Part shown: piece by piece, positions 34,811-44,312 of the stretch
Position numbering within the stretch: position 1 is the stretch's first letter
Layout of the letters: every line of letters begins with the position of its first letter
Origin: Ignavibacteriales bacterium
GTDB lineage: Bacteria; Bacteroidota; Ignavibacteria; Ignavibacteriales; SURF-24
Length of the DNA: 64,000 nucleotides
NCBI GenBank assembly: GCA_003599415.1
Contig: QZKB01000133.1
Coordinates: forward strand, 1 to 64,000
Direction of reading: 5' to 3'
Made by a program: the position numbers and the translations under genes
The notes under the pieces: generated by a model
What the model saw: only the letters and a program-made list of their open reading frames with translations
Databases searched by the model: none
What the model was told of the DNA's origin: nothing

Positions 34811-36592
34811 TTATTCCATACTCTTTTCTTTATAAAACTTTTGAAGTGTACTGAACGCTTTCTTTTTATTTCCTTCATTTGAAATTAAACCTTTACGATT
34901 AAAATAATCCTGTATGTTTGGTAAAGGTCTTCTCGGAGAACGGAAATCATACAAAATCCAAGGACACATTCCTTTCATAAAACTAATTTTACTCAGCATC
35001 TTTACCTGTTCGCGGTAAATTGCGTCCTGGTATTCTTCTGTCCAGCGTGTATCTTCATCGCCGTGTAATCCAAATTTAGCACCTCCGCCGAATTCAGAAA
35101 TTATTAGTGGTTTATTAAATTTCGTCTCCCACGTAAAATCTTTTATATCTTTAATTGAATAAGAATACCAGCCAAGGTATTCATTTGCACCTATAACATC
35201 TAAGTATTCAGATAGCGGATCATCAACTGTTATAACTTTGTCTTTATATGTCAGTTCAGTTGCTGCAGATACTAATCTTGTCGGGTCATTCTTTTTTGCT
35301 TTTGCAATTAAGCTTGTTAAAAAATCCAGACGTTTCTCTGAGCGTGGTGTTTCATTTGCAACCGACCAGATAATTACTGATGCACGGTTTTTATCACGGC
35401 AAATCATCTCAGCAAGCTGCTGCTCTGCAAGTTTATAAGTATTCTTATTTTCCCAAAGTATTGTCCAGTAAACCGGAATTTCAGACCAAACCATGATTCC
35501 CATTTTATCTGCAAGCCGTGTCATATATTCATTATGAGGATAATGTGCAAGACGAACAAAATTGCACCCAAGTTCCTTAGCGCTGTTCAATATTTTCTCT
35601 GCATCTTCAATCGAGTTAGCTCTTCCGCCACGGATAGGCGATTCTTCATGAATTGATATTCCTCTTAAGAAAACCTGAGTTCCATTAAGCAAAATATTAG
35701 TGCCTTCAGTCTTTATTGTCCTGAATCCCATCTGGTCTTTAACTGTATCAGTTTCCGTTTCAAGAATTACATCATAAAGTTTTGGAGATTCAGGTGACCA
35801 TAAGTTTACTTCGGCATTAATTGAAAATGAATAAAAGTTTTCCTCTGTCCTCACAGGAATTGTTTCAATATTTAATTCCGGAATTTTCAATTTAACGGTT
35901 TGCTCATTTGAATCGCCGTTTAACTTTAACCAACCGGAAATAACATTATTATTATTCGGGTCAAGCTGAACAAAATAATCCTGGATAAAGACTTCCGGTA
36001 CTTCTACAATATTAACATCTCTTGTTATTCCTCCATAATTCCACCAATCCGTATTCAGGGTTGGAACACCATCTCTCAGCCGCTTATTATCTGCTTTTAC
36101 AACAATAAAGTTATCACCTTCTTTCAGCAGGTTTGTAATTTCAAAATTGAATGGGGTAAATCCACCTGTGTGATGACCTGTTTTTTCACCGTTTACATAT
36201 ACATATGCATCATAGTTAACAGCGCCAAAGTGAATGAAAGTCCGCACGCCGCTTTTAGGTTTGTAGCTGAAAGATTTTTTATACCATACTGTGCCTTCAT
36301 AAAAGAAAAGATCCTGGCGCTGAGTGTTCCAGTCACCCGGTACTTTTAATAAATCAGATTTGTCAAAATCATATTCAACAAGATCTGATTTGGATTTTGG
36401 TTTTGCATTTTTAAAGTATCCCCATTTACTTTCCTCATACCTGTAATTGTAAAATCCGTTCTCATAGGGATCAACAATGATTGACCAGTCACCGTTAAGT
36501 GAAATTATCTTTCTGTTTAGAACATTATTAATCTGGTCTTGTGAATAGAGAAACGAAGTACAAAACAAAATGGAAAGTATAAAATTTTTCAT
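34811..36592 (-). CDS. Glycoside hydrolase family 2, beta-glucuronidase-like
   Basis: A 593-residue secreted GH2 enzyme with a signal peptide (about 1-17). In order: the jelly-roll sugar-binding domain (about 25-190), the immunoglobulin-like middle domain (about 190-290), and the TIM barrel (about 290-590). The acid/base glutamate is in WSVANETPRSE and the nucleophile in ISEFGGG. HYPHNEYM and VWSEIPVYW match the glucuronidase branch. The C-terminal FNRKGLI supplies the NxK pair that contacts the glucuronate carboxylate in known beta-glucuronidases, favouring uronide over galactoside substrates. The ATG has AAGG upstream. It heads a minus-strand trio with a methyltransferase and an esterase. 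Confidence 0.87.
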   Translation of the reverse strand: MKNFILSILFCTSFLYSQDQINNVLNRKIISLNGDWSIIVDPYENGFYNYRYEESKWGYFKNAKPKSKSDLVEYDFDKSDLLKVPGDWNTQRQDLFFYEGTVWYKKSFSYKPKSGVRTFIHFGAVNYDAYVYVNGEKTGHHTGGFTPFNFEITNLLKEGDNFIVVKADNKRLRDGVPTLNTDWWNYGGITRDVNIVEVPEVFIQDYFVQLDPNNNNVISGWLKLNGDSNEQTVKLKIPELNIETIPVRTEENFYSFSINAEVNLWSPESPKLYDVILETETDTVKDQMGFRTIKTEGTNILLNGTQVFLRGISIHEESPIRGGRANSIEDAEKILNSAKELGCNFVRLAHYPHNEYMTRLADKMGIMVWSEIPVYWTILWENKNTYKLAEQQLAEMICRDKNRASVIIWSVANETPRSEKRLDFLTSLIAKAKKNDPTRLVSAATELTYKDKVITVDDPLSEYLDVIGANEYLGWYSYSIKDIKDFTWETKFNKPLIISEFGGGAKFGLHGDEDTRWTEEYQDAIYREQVKMLSKISFMKGMCPWILYDFRSPRRPLPNIQDYFNRKGLISNEGNKKKAFSTLQKFYKEKSME

Positions 36593-36693
36593 AATTACCT
36601 TTGAATTGTGAAAATCCGGGATTCAATTTAAGAAATAATGATAAATGAATGAAGGGATGAGCGAGTAAAATTATCGGGAAGAGATGTTGAAAC

Positions 36694-36719
36694 AAAAAAC
36701 TCCGGCATTAATGCCGGAG
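36694..36719 (-). terminator. Rho-independent terminator of the efflux operon
   Basis: A perfect 8-bp G+C-rich stem (CTCCGGCA / TGCCGGAG, TTAA loop) is followed on the minus strand by six T. It lies 40 bases after the last permease gene. Confidence 0.92.
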
Positions 36720-36758
36720 CTATTTTGAAAACATCTATTTTGAAAATATCAATTTTAG

Positions 36759-37991
36759 TTATTCATATCTTAGTGCTTCAATAGGATCCAGGTTTGAAGC
36801 TTTATATGCGGGATAAGTACCGAATGTTACACCGACAACTACACACAACAGTATACCTACCATGACAGAAGAAATTGGTATTGTCGGATCAGCCTGTAAA
36901 AAAGAACCTGCAAGATTACCAACCATAACACCAATTACAATTCCAAGCACACCACCAAACAATGAGAGGACAATCGATTCAATTAAAAACTGGATTAGGA
37001 TATTACTCTTTCGAGCACCAATTGCTTTTCTTATTCCAATTTCCCGTGTTCTTTCTGTTACCGATACAAGCATTATATTCATAATACCAACTCCGGCTGC
37101 AAGCAAAGCAATTGCAGCAATAACAACAGCGCCAATTTTTACATACTTGGTTGTATTGTTAATAGTAGTCATAATTGTTTCATTAGAGAATATTTCAAAA
37201 TCGTTATCTTTTCCCGGTTCAACTTTTCTAATCGCCCTGAAATGACCAATTGCCTGTTCAATGGTTGCTTCGTACTGATCTCTTCCGGTTGCCATAACTG
37301 TTATGTTAACACTTCTGTTATACTTACCGTAAAAACCCTGGAATGTAGTAATAGGAATGATAGCAAAGTTATCCCGGCTTTGACCGAATAATTCGCCCTG
37401 ACCTTCATACACACCAATTACCTGCAGCCTGTTGCCATCAATCCTTATATATTGTCCAACCGGATCAATAAACTGGAATAATTTATTGGCAACATCCTTA
37501 CCTAACACAACAACTCTGTTAGATCTTTCAACATCATTATCATTTATTGGTCGTCCTTCTTCAACAATCCATTTGTTGTTTGGTTGGGCTTCAGGAGTAA
37601 TACCGCAGAACTGTACATTCGGATTTGTTTCAACATTACCATACTTGGCTTGTTTTGCAAAGCCCCACATTTCTGCACCAACAGACTGAGCAATTGTTAA
37701 TTTATCTTTTAGCCTGTAAAATTCTTCAAGTGTAAGATCGTGCCTGTTCCTGTATTTCTCCCAGAATTCAGGTCCACCACCTTCCATTACAGGAAATTTC
37801 TGGATCTGAAAAGTATTCTGGCCAAGCTGAGATACACCGGATTCGATGCTATTCTCTAACATTGTAAGAATTGTGCTTATAGAGATAATTGAAAAAATTC
37901 CAACTACAATTCCAAGAATTGTAAGTAAAGATCTCAGCTTATTTGTCCTTAATGATCTTAACGCGACTAATAGAATTTCGACATATTTCAT
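36759..37991 (-). CDS. MacB-type ABC transporter permease, second copy
   Basis: A 410-residue inner-membrane protein with an N-terminal helix (about 20-40), a large periplasmic MacB core domain (about 45-280), and three C-terminal helices in an FtsX domain (about 285-400) with ERTREIGIRKAIGA in the coupling helix. The ATG at 37991 is chosen because GAGG lies 8 bases upstream; a GTG one codon earlier is less well placed. It overlaps the stop of the preceding permease gene. It is homologous to that gene and probably forms a heterodimer with it. It is the last gene of the operon and is followed by a strong terminator. Confidence 0.92.
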   Translation of the reverse strand: MKYVEILLVALRSLRTNKLRSLLTILGIVVGIFSIISISTILTMLENSIESGVSQLGQNTFQIQKFPVMEGGGPEFWEKYRNRHDLTLEEFYRLKDKLTIAQSVGAEMWGFAKQAKYGNVETNPNVQFCGITPEAQPNNKWIVEEGRPINDNDVERSNRVVVLGKDVANKLFQFIDPVGQYIRIDGNRLQVIGVYEGQGELFGQSRDNFAIIPITTFQGFYGKYNRSVNITVMATGRDQYEATIEQAIGHFRAIRKVEPGKDNDFEIFSNETIMTTINNTTKYVKIGAVVIAAIALLAAGVGIMNIMLVSVTERTREIGIRKAIGARKSNILIQFLIESIVLSLFGGVLGIVIGVMVGNLAGSFLQADPTIPISSVMVGILLCVVVGVTFGTYPAYKASNLDPIEALRYE

Positions 37992-39226
37992 CACTCATAC
38001 CTCAATGCTTCCACAGGATCCATTTTGGCAGCAGTGTAAGCTGGAGCAAATCCTGCTATTAATCCTGTTATTAATGAAATCACAATCGCAAGTATAACGG
38101 AATCAAATTGAACAGAAGTTGGAAGGAACTGGTTAACAATCATACTTAGAATTATAGCACCTATTAATCCTATAAAACCACCAAGCAAACAGATAATTGT
38201 AGCCTCAGAAATAAATTGAGTCCATATAGTTCTTCTCTTTGCTCCAATCGCTTTCCTTATACCAATTTCTTTTGTCCTTTCTTTTACGGAAACAAACATG
38301 ATGTTCATAATTCCGATTGCGCCGACAAACAAAGACAATCCTGTAATAAACAAGCCTGCAATCTGAATAACACCGACTGTTTGATTGTATTGTTCGGTAA
38401 GTCCTTCCTGCTGGTTTACTGAAAAATCATTTTCTTTGTAGTACGGCAGTCCGCGTACTTTTCTCATTATTCCATCAGCTTCTTCTTTCGTTTCAGCAAT
38501 CATTGCTGTGCTTGGAGCTCTTACAACAATGGTAACGCTTCTGAAATCTTCCGGCAGCCAGTATTTGAATATCGTTCCAATGGGAACAAAGACCTGTTTA
38601 TCAGGATTGAAGCTACCCATTATAAAACTGCCAAGTTCATTAAGAACACCAATAACCTTGAAATTTATGTTACCGATTTTAATAATTTTATCCGTAGCAG
38701 TTAAATTCGGGAAAAGATTTTTAGCGACTTCGCTGCCTAAAACAACAACATTTCTTGAACCTTTGCTTTCAAGCTCATTAAAAAATCTACCTTCGGCAAA
38801 AGTAAAATTAGTTGTAGCAAGATAATCTGAGGTTGAGCCCGAAATTATAGTTGTACTTGTTTTCTGGTCTCCATATTTCAAATTTTGAGTAGCCCAAAGA
38901 GACGGTGCAATTGCAATAGGGGTTTTGGCCATACTTTTAAATTTTTCATACTCGTCCATCGTAATATTTTTCCGGTTCCTTATTTTCCACCATTCATCAT
39001 CTGAGAACCAGGCCCATTTATCTATATATAAATTATCAGAGCCCATTGCACTTATTCCCCTCTGAAAAGCTCCGTCAATTCCTTTTATAGCTGTTGACAT
39101 AAGTACAACAGAAGTAACACCGATAAAAATTCCGAGTGTTGTAAGTGCTGCTCTTATCTTGTTTGCCCTAAGCGCTCTTAAGGAAATGATTAAACCTTCT
39201 TTCAACTCATAAAAATAATTTTTCAT
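37991..39226 (-). CDS. MacB-type ABC transporter permease, first copy
   Basis: A 411-residue permease with the same layout as the next gene: an N-terminal helix, a periplasmic MacB core (about 45-280) and a three-helix FtsX domain with ERTKEIGIRKAIGA. It starts 9 bases after the ATPase gene. Unlike E. coli MacB, the ATPase is a separate polypeptide here and two different permeases replace the homodimer. MacB-type systems act as mechanotransmitters that push substrate from the periplasm through TolC. Candidate cargo includes antimicrobial peptides, lipopeptides, haem intermediates or polypeptides; nothing here identifies it. Confidence 0.92.
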   Translation of the reverse strand: MKNYFYELKEGLIISLRALRANKIRAALTTLGIFIGVTSVVLMSTAIKGIDGAFQRGISAMGSDNLYIDKWAWFSDDEWWKIRNRKNITMDEYEKFKSMAKTPIAIAPSLWATQNLKYGDQKTSTTIISGSTSDYLATTNFTFAEGRFFNELESKGSRNVVVLGSEVAKNLFPNLTATDKIIKIGNINFKVIGVLNELGSFIMGSFNPDKQVFVPIGTIFKYWLPEDFRSVTIVVRAPSTAMIAETKEEADGIMRKVRGLPYYKENDFSVNQQEGLTEQYNQTVGVIQIAGLFITGLSLFVGAIGIMNIMFVSVKERTKEIGIRKAIGAKRRTIWTQFISEATIICLLGGFIGLIGAIILSMIVNQFLPTSVQFDSVILAIVISLITGLIAGFAPAYTAAKMDPVEALRYE

Positions 39227-39235
39227 ATTTATCTT

Positions 39236-39961
39236 CTATTGTTGGAAAGATAATTTTTGTCCGTTTGGAATATACCTGTTTTTTACTTCTTCATCTTTTT
39301 CAATCAAACCATCACGAAGCCTTATAATTCTTGCTGCATGCTCTGCAATATATTCTTCGTGTGTAACGAGAATAATTGTGTTGCCCTGAAGATAAATCTC
39401 ATTGAACAGAGTCATAATATCTTCACCTGTTTTTGAGTCGAGGTTACCTGTAGGTTCATCTGCAAGAATAATTGCGGGATTAGTAACAAGTGCTCTTGCA
39501 ATTGCAACACGTTGTCTTTGTCCGCCGGATAATTCATTTGGTTTGTGATGAACTCTGTCTCCAAGACCAACATTAATTAAAGCCTGCCTTGCACGTTCTT
39601 TTCTTTCATTGGAGGGGACGCCTGCGTAAATTAAAGGCAATTCAACATTATGCAGGGAATCAGATCTTGGCAGCAAATTGAAAGTCTGGAACACAAAACC
39701 TATTTCTTTATTTCTAACTTTGGCAAGCTCATTATCAGTCATGTTGCTTACATCAACACCTTTGAATTCATATTTGCCGTGTGTTGGAGTATCAAGACAG
39801 CCAAGCATATTCATTAAAGTTGATTTACCGGAACCTGAGGGTCCCATAATCGCGACATATTCATTCTTATTGATTGTAAGAGAAACATCGTGTAAAGCAT
39901 GCACCCGCTCTGATCCTACCTGATAAATTTTAGCTATATGTTCTATATTTATAATATTCAT
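39236..39961 (-). CDS. ABC transporter ATP-binding protein (MacB/LolD type)
   Basis: A 241-residue cytoplasmic ATPase driving the adjacent permeases. Walker A is GPSGSGKST at about 40-48, the Q-loop is in [11 protein letters not shown], the signature is LSGGQRQR, Walker B with the catalytic glutamate is [12 protein letters not shown] and the switch histidine is in VTHE. The [12 protein letters not shown] opening is typical of the LolD/MacB/FtsE class. It lies between the adaptor gene (72 bases upstream) and the two permeases. Confidence 0.95.
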   Translation of the reverse strand: MNIINIEHIAKIYQVGSERVHALHDVSLTINKNEYVAIMGPSGSGKSTLMNMLGCLDTPTHGKYEFKGVDVSNMTDNELAKVRNKEIGFVFQTFNLLPRSDSLHNVELPLIYAGVPSNERKERARQALINVGLGDRVHHKPNELSGGQRQRVAIARALVTNPAIILADEPTGNLDSKTGEDIMTLFNEIYLQGNTIILVTHEEYIAEHAARIIRLRDGLIEKDEEVKNRYIPNGQKLSFQQ

Positions 39962-40033
39962 TTTATTTCCGGTTTTATTTAAAAGTGATTAAAACCGGGA
40001 AGCGGATAACTTAACCCGGTTTTAATTAATCAT

Positions 40034-41329
40034 TTAACTTGCTTGTTCTTTATTGCCGGTTTTTTTGCCGCCGCCTTCAACTCTTACATTCAGCTTATCC
40101 TGAAGTTCTCTTGATATTGCACGGTAAGGACCGCTAATAACTTTTTCGCCGCCTTTTAATCCGTTTTTTATTTCAATATAATTATCATCACTAATACCGG
40201 TTTCAACTTCAACCATTTTAGCTTTATTATTTTCAGCAAGGAAAACTACTTCTTTAGGTTTTTTATCTTTTTTATTTTCTTTTGTAGTTGGAGCTGCTTC
40301 ATCTTCACCTGCAGGATTAGCTTCCGGCATCTTACCTCTTGCAGTAACACTTTGGATTGGGACTGACCAAACATCAAGTTTAGTTTCTGTTTCAATATCT
40401 GCATTGCAGGACATACCCGGTCTAACCGATTTATCAACATCAACCAATCTGATTTTCACTTCGAAATTAACAACTTCCTGCTGTGTACCTGTTCCGGTTG
40501 TAGTAGCACTGTTTGCAATTTCAGAAACCACACCATTAAAAATTTTATCACCATAAGCATCAATGGTAATACGTGCTGTATCTCCTATTGAAACAAGCAC
40601 AACATCATTTTCATCAACTTCAACCGTAGCTTCCATAACGGAGAGATCTGCAACGGTCATTATATCCGTACCCTGACTAAATCCACTACCTAAAACTCTC
40701 TCACCAAGTTCAACATTTAAAGCGCTTATTGTTCCGTTCATCGGAGAATAGATTGTTGTTTTATATAAATTTTCCTGTGCTTCTTTTAATGAAGCCTGAG
40801 CCTGGGCAACATAGGATTGCTGGGATTCATAATCACTCTGCGTTGTAAGAAAATTTGATTTGGCAGCTTCCAGTTCAGCATCACTTGAAAGTTTCTTTTC
40901 ATACAAACCTTTCACTCTATCAAAATCAGATTTAACTTTATCCAATAAAGCTTTTGCCCTGCTTAATCCTGACTTGGCAGATTCAAGAGTTGCTGCTGCT
41001 CTATCTCTTGCAGCAAGGTAAGTATCAGGTTTTATCTTGATAAGAAGCTGACCTTTTTTAACCTGGTCTCCTTCCTTAACCGGAAGTTCTACAATTTCGC
41101 CAGTTACTTCAGGGGTAATAACAACTTTGTATTCAGGATTGATTTTTCCTGTTGCAGTGACAATCTGGGTTATATCGCGTTTAATAACGTCATCAACCTG
41201 AACAATCGAGATTTCTTCTTTATTCCCGCTAAGAACTACAAGTAAAATTAATACAACAACCAGGGTACCAATGCCACCAAAAATATAAAGTTTCTTTTTT
41301 GATTTCTTTTTATTGCCGTTTGTAGCCAT
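40034..41329 (-). CDS. Periplasmic adaptor (MacA/HlyD family)
   Basis: Membrane-fusion protein that bridges the permeases and the TolC-like channel. From the ATG at 41329 it has 431 residues: an N-terminal helix (about 13-35), a barrel-sandwich lipoyl domain with the GEIVELPVKEGDQVKKGQ-type motif, a long alpha-hairpin (about 105-185) with heptad character, and beta-barrel and membrane-proximal domains. A polar insert (about 325-355) rich in Lys and Glu separates the last two beta regions. A GTG four codons earlier overlaps the AGGAG ribosome site itself and is rejected as start. It follows the TolC-like gene by 27 bases. Confidence 0.92.
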   Translation of the reverse strand: MATNGNKKKSKKKLYIFGGIGTLVVVLILLVVLSGNKEEISIVQVDDVIKRDITQIVTATGKINPEYKVVITPEVTGEIVELPVKEGDQVKKGQLLIKIKPDTYLAARDRAAATLESAKSGLSRAKALLDKVKSDFDRVKGLYEKKLSSDAELEAAKSNFLTTQSDYESQQSYVAQAQASLKEAQENLYKTTIYSPMNGTISALNVELGERVLGSGFSQGTDIMTVADLSVMEATVEVDENDVVLVSIGDTARITIDAYGDKIFNGVVSEIANSATTTGTGTQQEVVNFEVKIRLVDVDKSVRPGMSCNADIETETKLDVWSVPIQSVTARGKMPEANPAGEDEAAPTTKENKKDKKPKEVVFLAENNKAKMVEVETGISDDNYIEIKNGLKGGEKVISGPYRAISRELQDKLNVRVEGGGKKTGNKEQAS

Positions 41330-41356
41330 TTTGTTTTGCACTCCTATTTCAAAATT

Positions 41357-42706
41357 TTATTCGAACTTTTTATAATCTAAAATGCCAAGATAATATTCTA
41401 ATTGAGATTTCAACCTGAAGAACTCAAACCTGTTATTAATGTTGGTCTGAAGCGCAGATGTATATTCTGAACTTGCCAGAAGAAGATTTACCAAAGTACT
41501 TGAACCAAGGTTATACTTTTCCTGTTCAATCTTCCTGTTTTGTTCTGCAGATAAAACGTTATTCTCACTTACGGATAAACGTTTTTCAGCAGTCTGAAAA
41601 TCAAGATAGGTTTGTTTAAGATTTATTTTAATTGTTCGTTCAAGTTCAGTTAATTCAACTTCCTTATTCTTAAAATTAACCTTTGCGGACTGCACCTGGT
41701 TCTCTGTAGACCAGCCATCAAAAATCGGGATATCAAGTGAGAGACCAATATTATAAGATCTTGAATCACCGATTTCACTCAACTTGTTTGCACGTGAATA
41801 AAAGGAATAACTGTTAGATAAACGCGGAAAGTAACCGCTTTGAGCCATCGTTACACTGTTATCCGCACTTTTCAAACTTAACAGCGCACTCTGATAATCA
41901 AACCTGTTGTTTAAAGTTTCGTTTACATTCTGCTGCAAATCTTTATATTGTTCAATAAGATTTTTGCCTGCCTGCAATTCAGCTTTATCCCCTGAAATCG
42001 GATCAACTAAATCAAGTTCCTGGAATACATCCAATCCTAAAGAATTAAGAAATTCACTCTGCAATGTTGCCACATCATTACCGGCCTGAATCAATGCTAA
42101 TTCAGAATTACCAACTTTTACCTGTGCGGCGTAAACATCTGCTAATGTAACAGAACCCAAACGATTTCTTTCTGTAATAACTTCAAGGTTCTTTTTATTC
42201 CAGGCCAAATCATCTTCTCTTACTTTAAGAACTTCCTTAGCATTCAGCACCGCATAAAATCTTGTTATAATTTCAAAAATAATATCCTGTTTTAATCTTT
42301 GTAAACTAAGTCTTGCCGCTTCAAGATTGTTTTTACTTTGAGAGATTGAAGCGAAGTTTGCAAGTCCGTCAAATAATGTCCAGTTTGCACTTGCATTCAC
42401 AGAATAAGATCTGCTCTCGGATGTTTGAGCCGGTGTCGTAATTGGAATTCCAAAAAAGATAGAGGTATTACCTTTTTCTTCGGAACGAGACCAGTTGAAT
42501 GATCCGCCGGCGCTGAATGACGGTAGTAACCCACCGTAAGCACTTTTTACACTGGATTCATTTCCTTCAAGACTATTGATACCTTTTTGCAAAACAGTAT
42601 TCTTCTGAAGACCAATTTTAATAGCGTCATCTAAAGTCAGTTTCTTCTGGGCAGAAAGATTAATAGATAAGCCAACAATTAAGAGAATCGAAAGAAAATA
42701 TCGCAT
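41357..42706 (-). CDS. TolC-family outer membrane channel protein
   Basis: A 449-residue outer-membrane efflux protein, first gene of the operon. A signal peptide (about 1-19, ending LSAQ) is followed by two OEP repeats of long amphipathic helices typical of TolC, with the LTLDDAIKIGLQKN opening and ETLNNRFDY in the second half. The ATG at 42706 has AGGAGTG upstream. The order TolC, MacA, ATPase, permease, permease on one strand encodes a complete tripartite exporter spanning both membranes. Confidence 0.93.
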   Translation of the reverse strand: MRYFLSILLIVGLSINLSAQKKLTLDDAIKIGLQKNTVLQKGINSLEGNESSVKSAYGGLLPSFSAGGSFNWSRSEEKGNTSIFFGIPITTPAQTSESRSYSVNASANWTLFDGLANFASISQSKNNLEAARLSLQRLKQDIIFEIITRFYAVLNAKEVLKVREDDLAWNKKNLEVITERNRLGSVTLADVYAAQVKVGNSELALIQAGNDVATLQSEFLNSLGLDVFQELDLVDPISGDKAELQAGKNLIEQYKDLQQNVNETLNNRFDYQSALLSLKSADNSVTMAQSGYFPRLSNSYSFYSRANKLSEIGDSRSYNIGLSLDIPIFDGWSTENQVQSAKVNFKNKEVELTELERTIKINLKQTYLDFQTAEKRLSVSENNVLSAEQNRKIEQEKYNLGSSTLVNLLLASSEYTSALQTNINNRFEFFRLKSQLEYYLGILDYKKFE

Positions 42707-42884
42707 TCTACACTCCTATGGGATAAGCAAAAATTTTCAAATTGTTATTAGTTTTGACGAGAACCGTAGATAAAAGTTACATCTCTGGTTAATAAAATAA
42801 AAAATTATAGTTCTATTTCCTACTTTGAAAAAAGATAGTGACAATTAATTACAATTAGAAAAGTTTAAATGAGGATTTAATTTT

Positions 42885-44312
42885 CTATTGTCCCAGGTAC
42901 TCATCCTTTATCTTTAAAAGATAAGAGTATGCTTCTTCATAATTGTTTCCGATTTTTCCATCAAGGATAGCGTCTTCTATCGCTTGCTTAATCAGTCCTA
43001 CAGTTTTAGAAGGTTTTAATTTGCAGATTTCCATAATTGTATCACCTCTGACCGGCGATTGAAATGCACGCAGCCTGTCCTTATCTTCAACGTCTCTCAC
43101 CTTCTGCATTACTAATTCATAATTGGAAAGGTACTTGGAAACTTTTTTAATATCCTTACTTGTAATATCCGCACGGCAAAGTGTAATAAGATCTTCAAGA
43201 TCTTCACCTGCATTTACTATTAGTCGTCTGATTGCAGAATCTGTTACTTCCTCATCGACTAATGCGATCGGGCGTAAATGTAACCGTACAAGTTTTTTAA
43301 CATAATCAAGTTTATTAAGCGGTAGTTTCATCCTATGAAAAATACCATCCATCATTCTTGCGCCAATTTCTTCGTGGCCATGAAATGTCCAGCCAACTTC
43401 TTCGTTGAATCTTTTGGTCTGTGGCTTTGCGATATCATGAACCAAAGCGGCAAACCGAAGCCAGACATCATTCGTATTTACAGATATATTATCAACAACA
43501 AGACAGGTATGAAGAAAAACATCTTTATGATGATAGTCTTTTCTCTGCTCAACGCCAATCATATTTGAAATTTCCGGAAAGATAATTTTCATTACCTGGG
43601 TTGCCTGCAATAATTTTAATCCTACAGAAGGTTTTGGTGAAGAAAGGATTTTCAGAAATTCATCCGTTATTCTTTCCTGTTTAATTATTTCAAGCCGGTT
43701 TGCCAAAGAGCTTATTGCATTAAATACTTCTTCGTTAATATTAAAATCAAGCTGAGATGCAAAACGTATTGCCCGGAGAATTCTTAAGGGATCATCATTA
43801 AATGTTATGTTTGGATCAATCGGAGTCCGGATTATTTTATTTTTCAGGTCATCCATTCCGTTAAATGTATCAACAAGTTCACCGTATTTTTTTTTATTCA
43901 ATGATACAGCTAATGTATTAATTGTAAAATCACGGCGGTTAATATCATCCTGGAATGTTCCTGTTTCCACCACAGGATTTCTGCTGTTTTTCTTATAGGA
44001 TTCTTTACGGGCACCAACAAATTCAAGATCGATATCATTATACCTGAAATGCGCGGTACCGAAATTTCTGAATACTGCAATCTGATTTATACCCAGGGCC
44101 TGGGAATATCTTGTTGCAAATTCAATTCCGTCACCAACAATTAAGAAATCAATTTCGCTTGTATCTCTCTGAAGTATAAAGTCGCGTACAAATCCACCGA
44201 CAGCATAAATTTCAAAATTCATCCGCTCAGCAATGTCAGAAGCTAATAAAAATTCCTGGGCTGAGAAATATTCTGAAAACTTTTCTTTATATAATTCTGA
44301 TTCGTCCATCAT
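42885..44312 (-). CDS. cca: CCA-adding tRNA nucleotidyltransferase / poly(A)-polymerase family
   Basis: A 475-residue class II nucleotidyltransferase. The head motif AVGGFVRD is at 37-44, the catalytic carboxylates are in TSEIDFLIVG (E53, D55) and DIDLEFVG, followed by RRDFTINTLA, the RILRAIRFASQL neck motif, and a C-terminal HD domain with ALVHDIAKP. The first catalytic residue is Glu where Asp is usual. None of the three tRNA genes in this window encodes CCA, so the cell needs CCA addition; this is the natural candidate, though poly(A) polymerase activity cannot be excluded. The ATG overlaps the stop of the upstream peptidase gene by 4 bases. Confidence 0.88.
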   Translation of the reverse strand: MMDESELYKEKFSEYFSAQEFLLASDIAERMNFEIYAVGGFVRDFILQRDTSEIDFLIVGDGIEFATRYSQALGINQIAVFRNFGTAHFRYNDIDLEFVGARKESYKKNSRNPVVETGTFQDDINRRDFTINTLAVSLNKKKYGELVDTFNGMDDLKNKIIRTPIDPNITFNDDPLRILRAIRFASQLDFNINEEVFNAISSLANRLEIIKQERITDEFLKILSSPKPSVGLKLLQATQVMKIIFPEISNMIGVEQRKDYHHKDVFLHTCLVVDNISVNTNDVWLRFAALVHDIAKPQTKRFNEEVGWTFHGHEEIGARMMDGIFHRMKLPLNKLDYVKKLVRLHLRPIALVDEEVTDSAIRRLIVNAGEDLEDLITLCRADITSKDIKKVSKYLSNYELVMQKVRDVEDKDRLRAFQSPVRGDTIMEICKLKPSKTVGLIKQAIEDAILDGKIGNNYEEAYSYLLKIKDEYLGQ

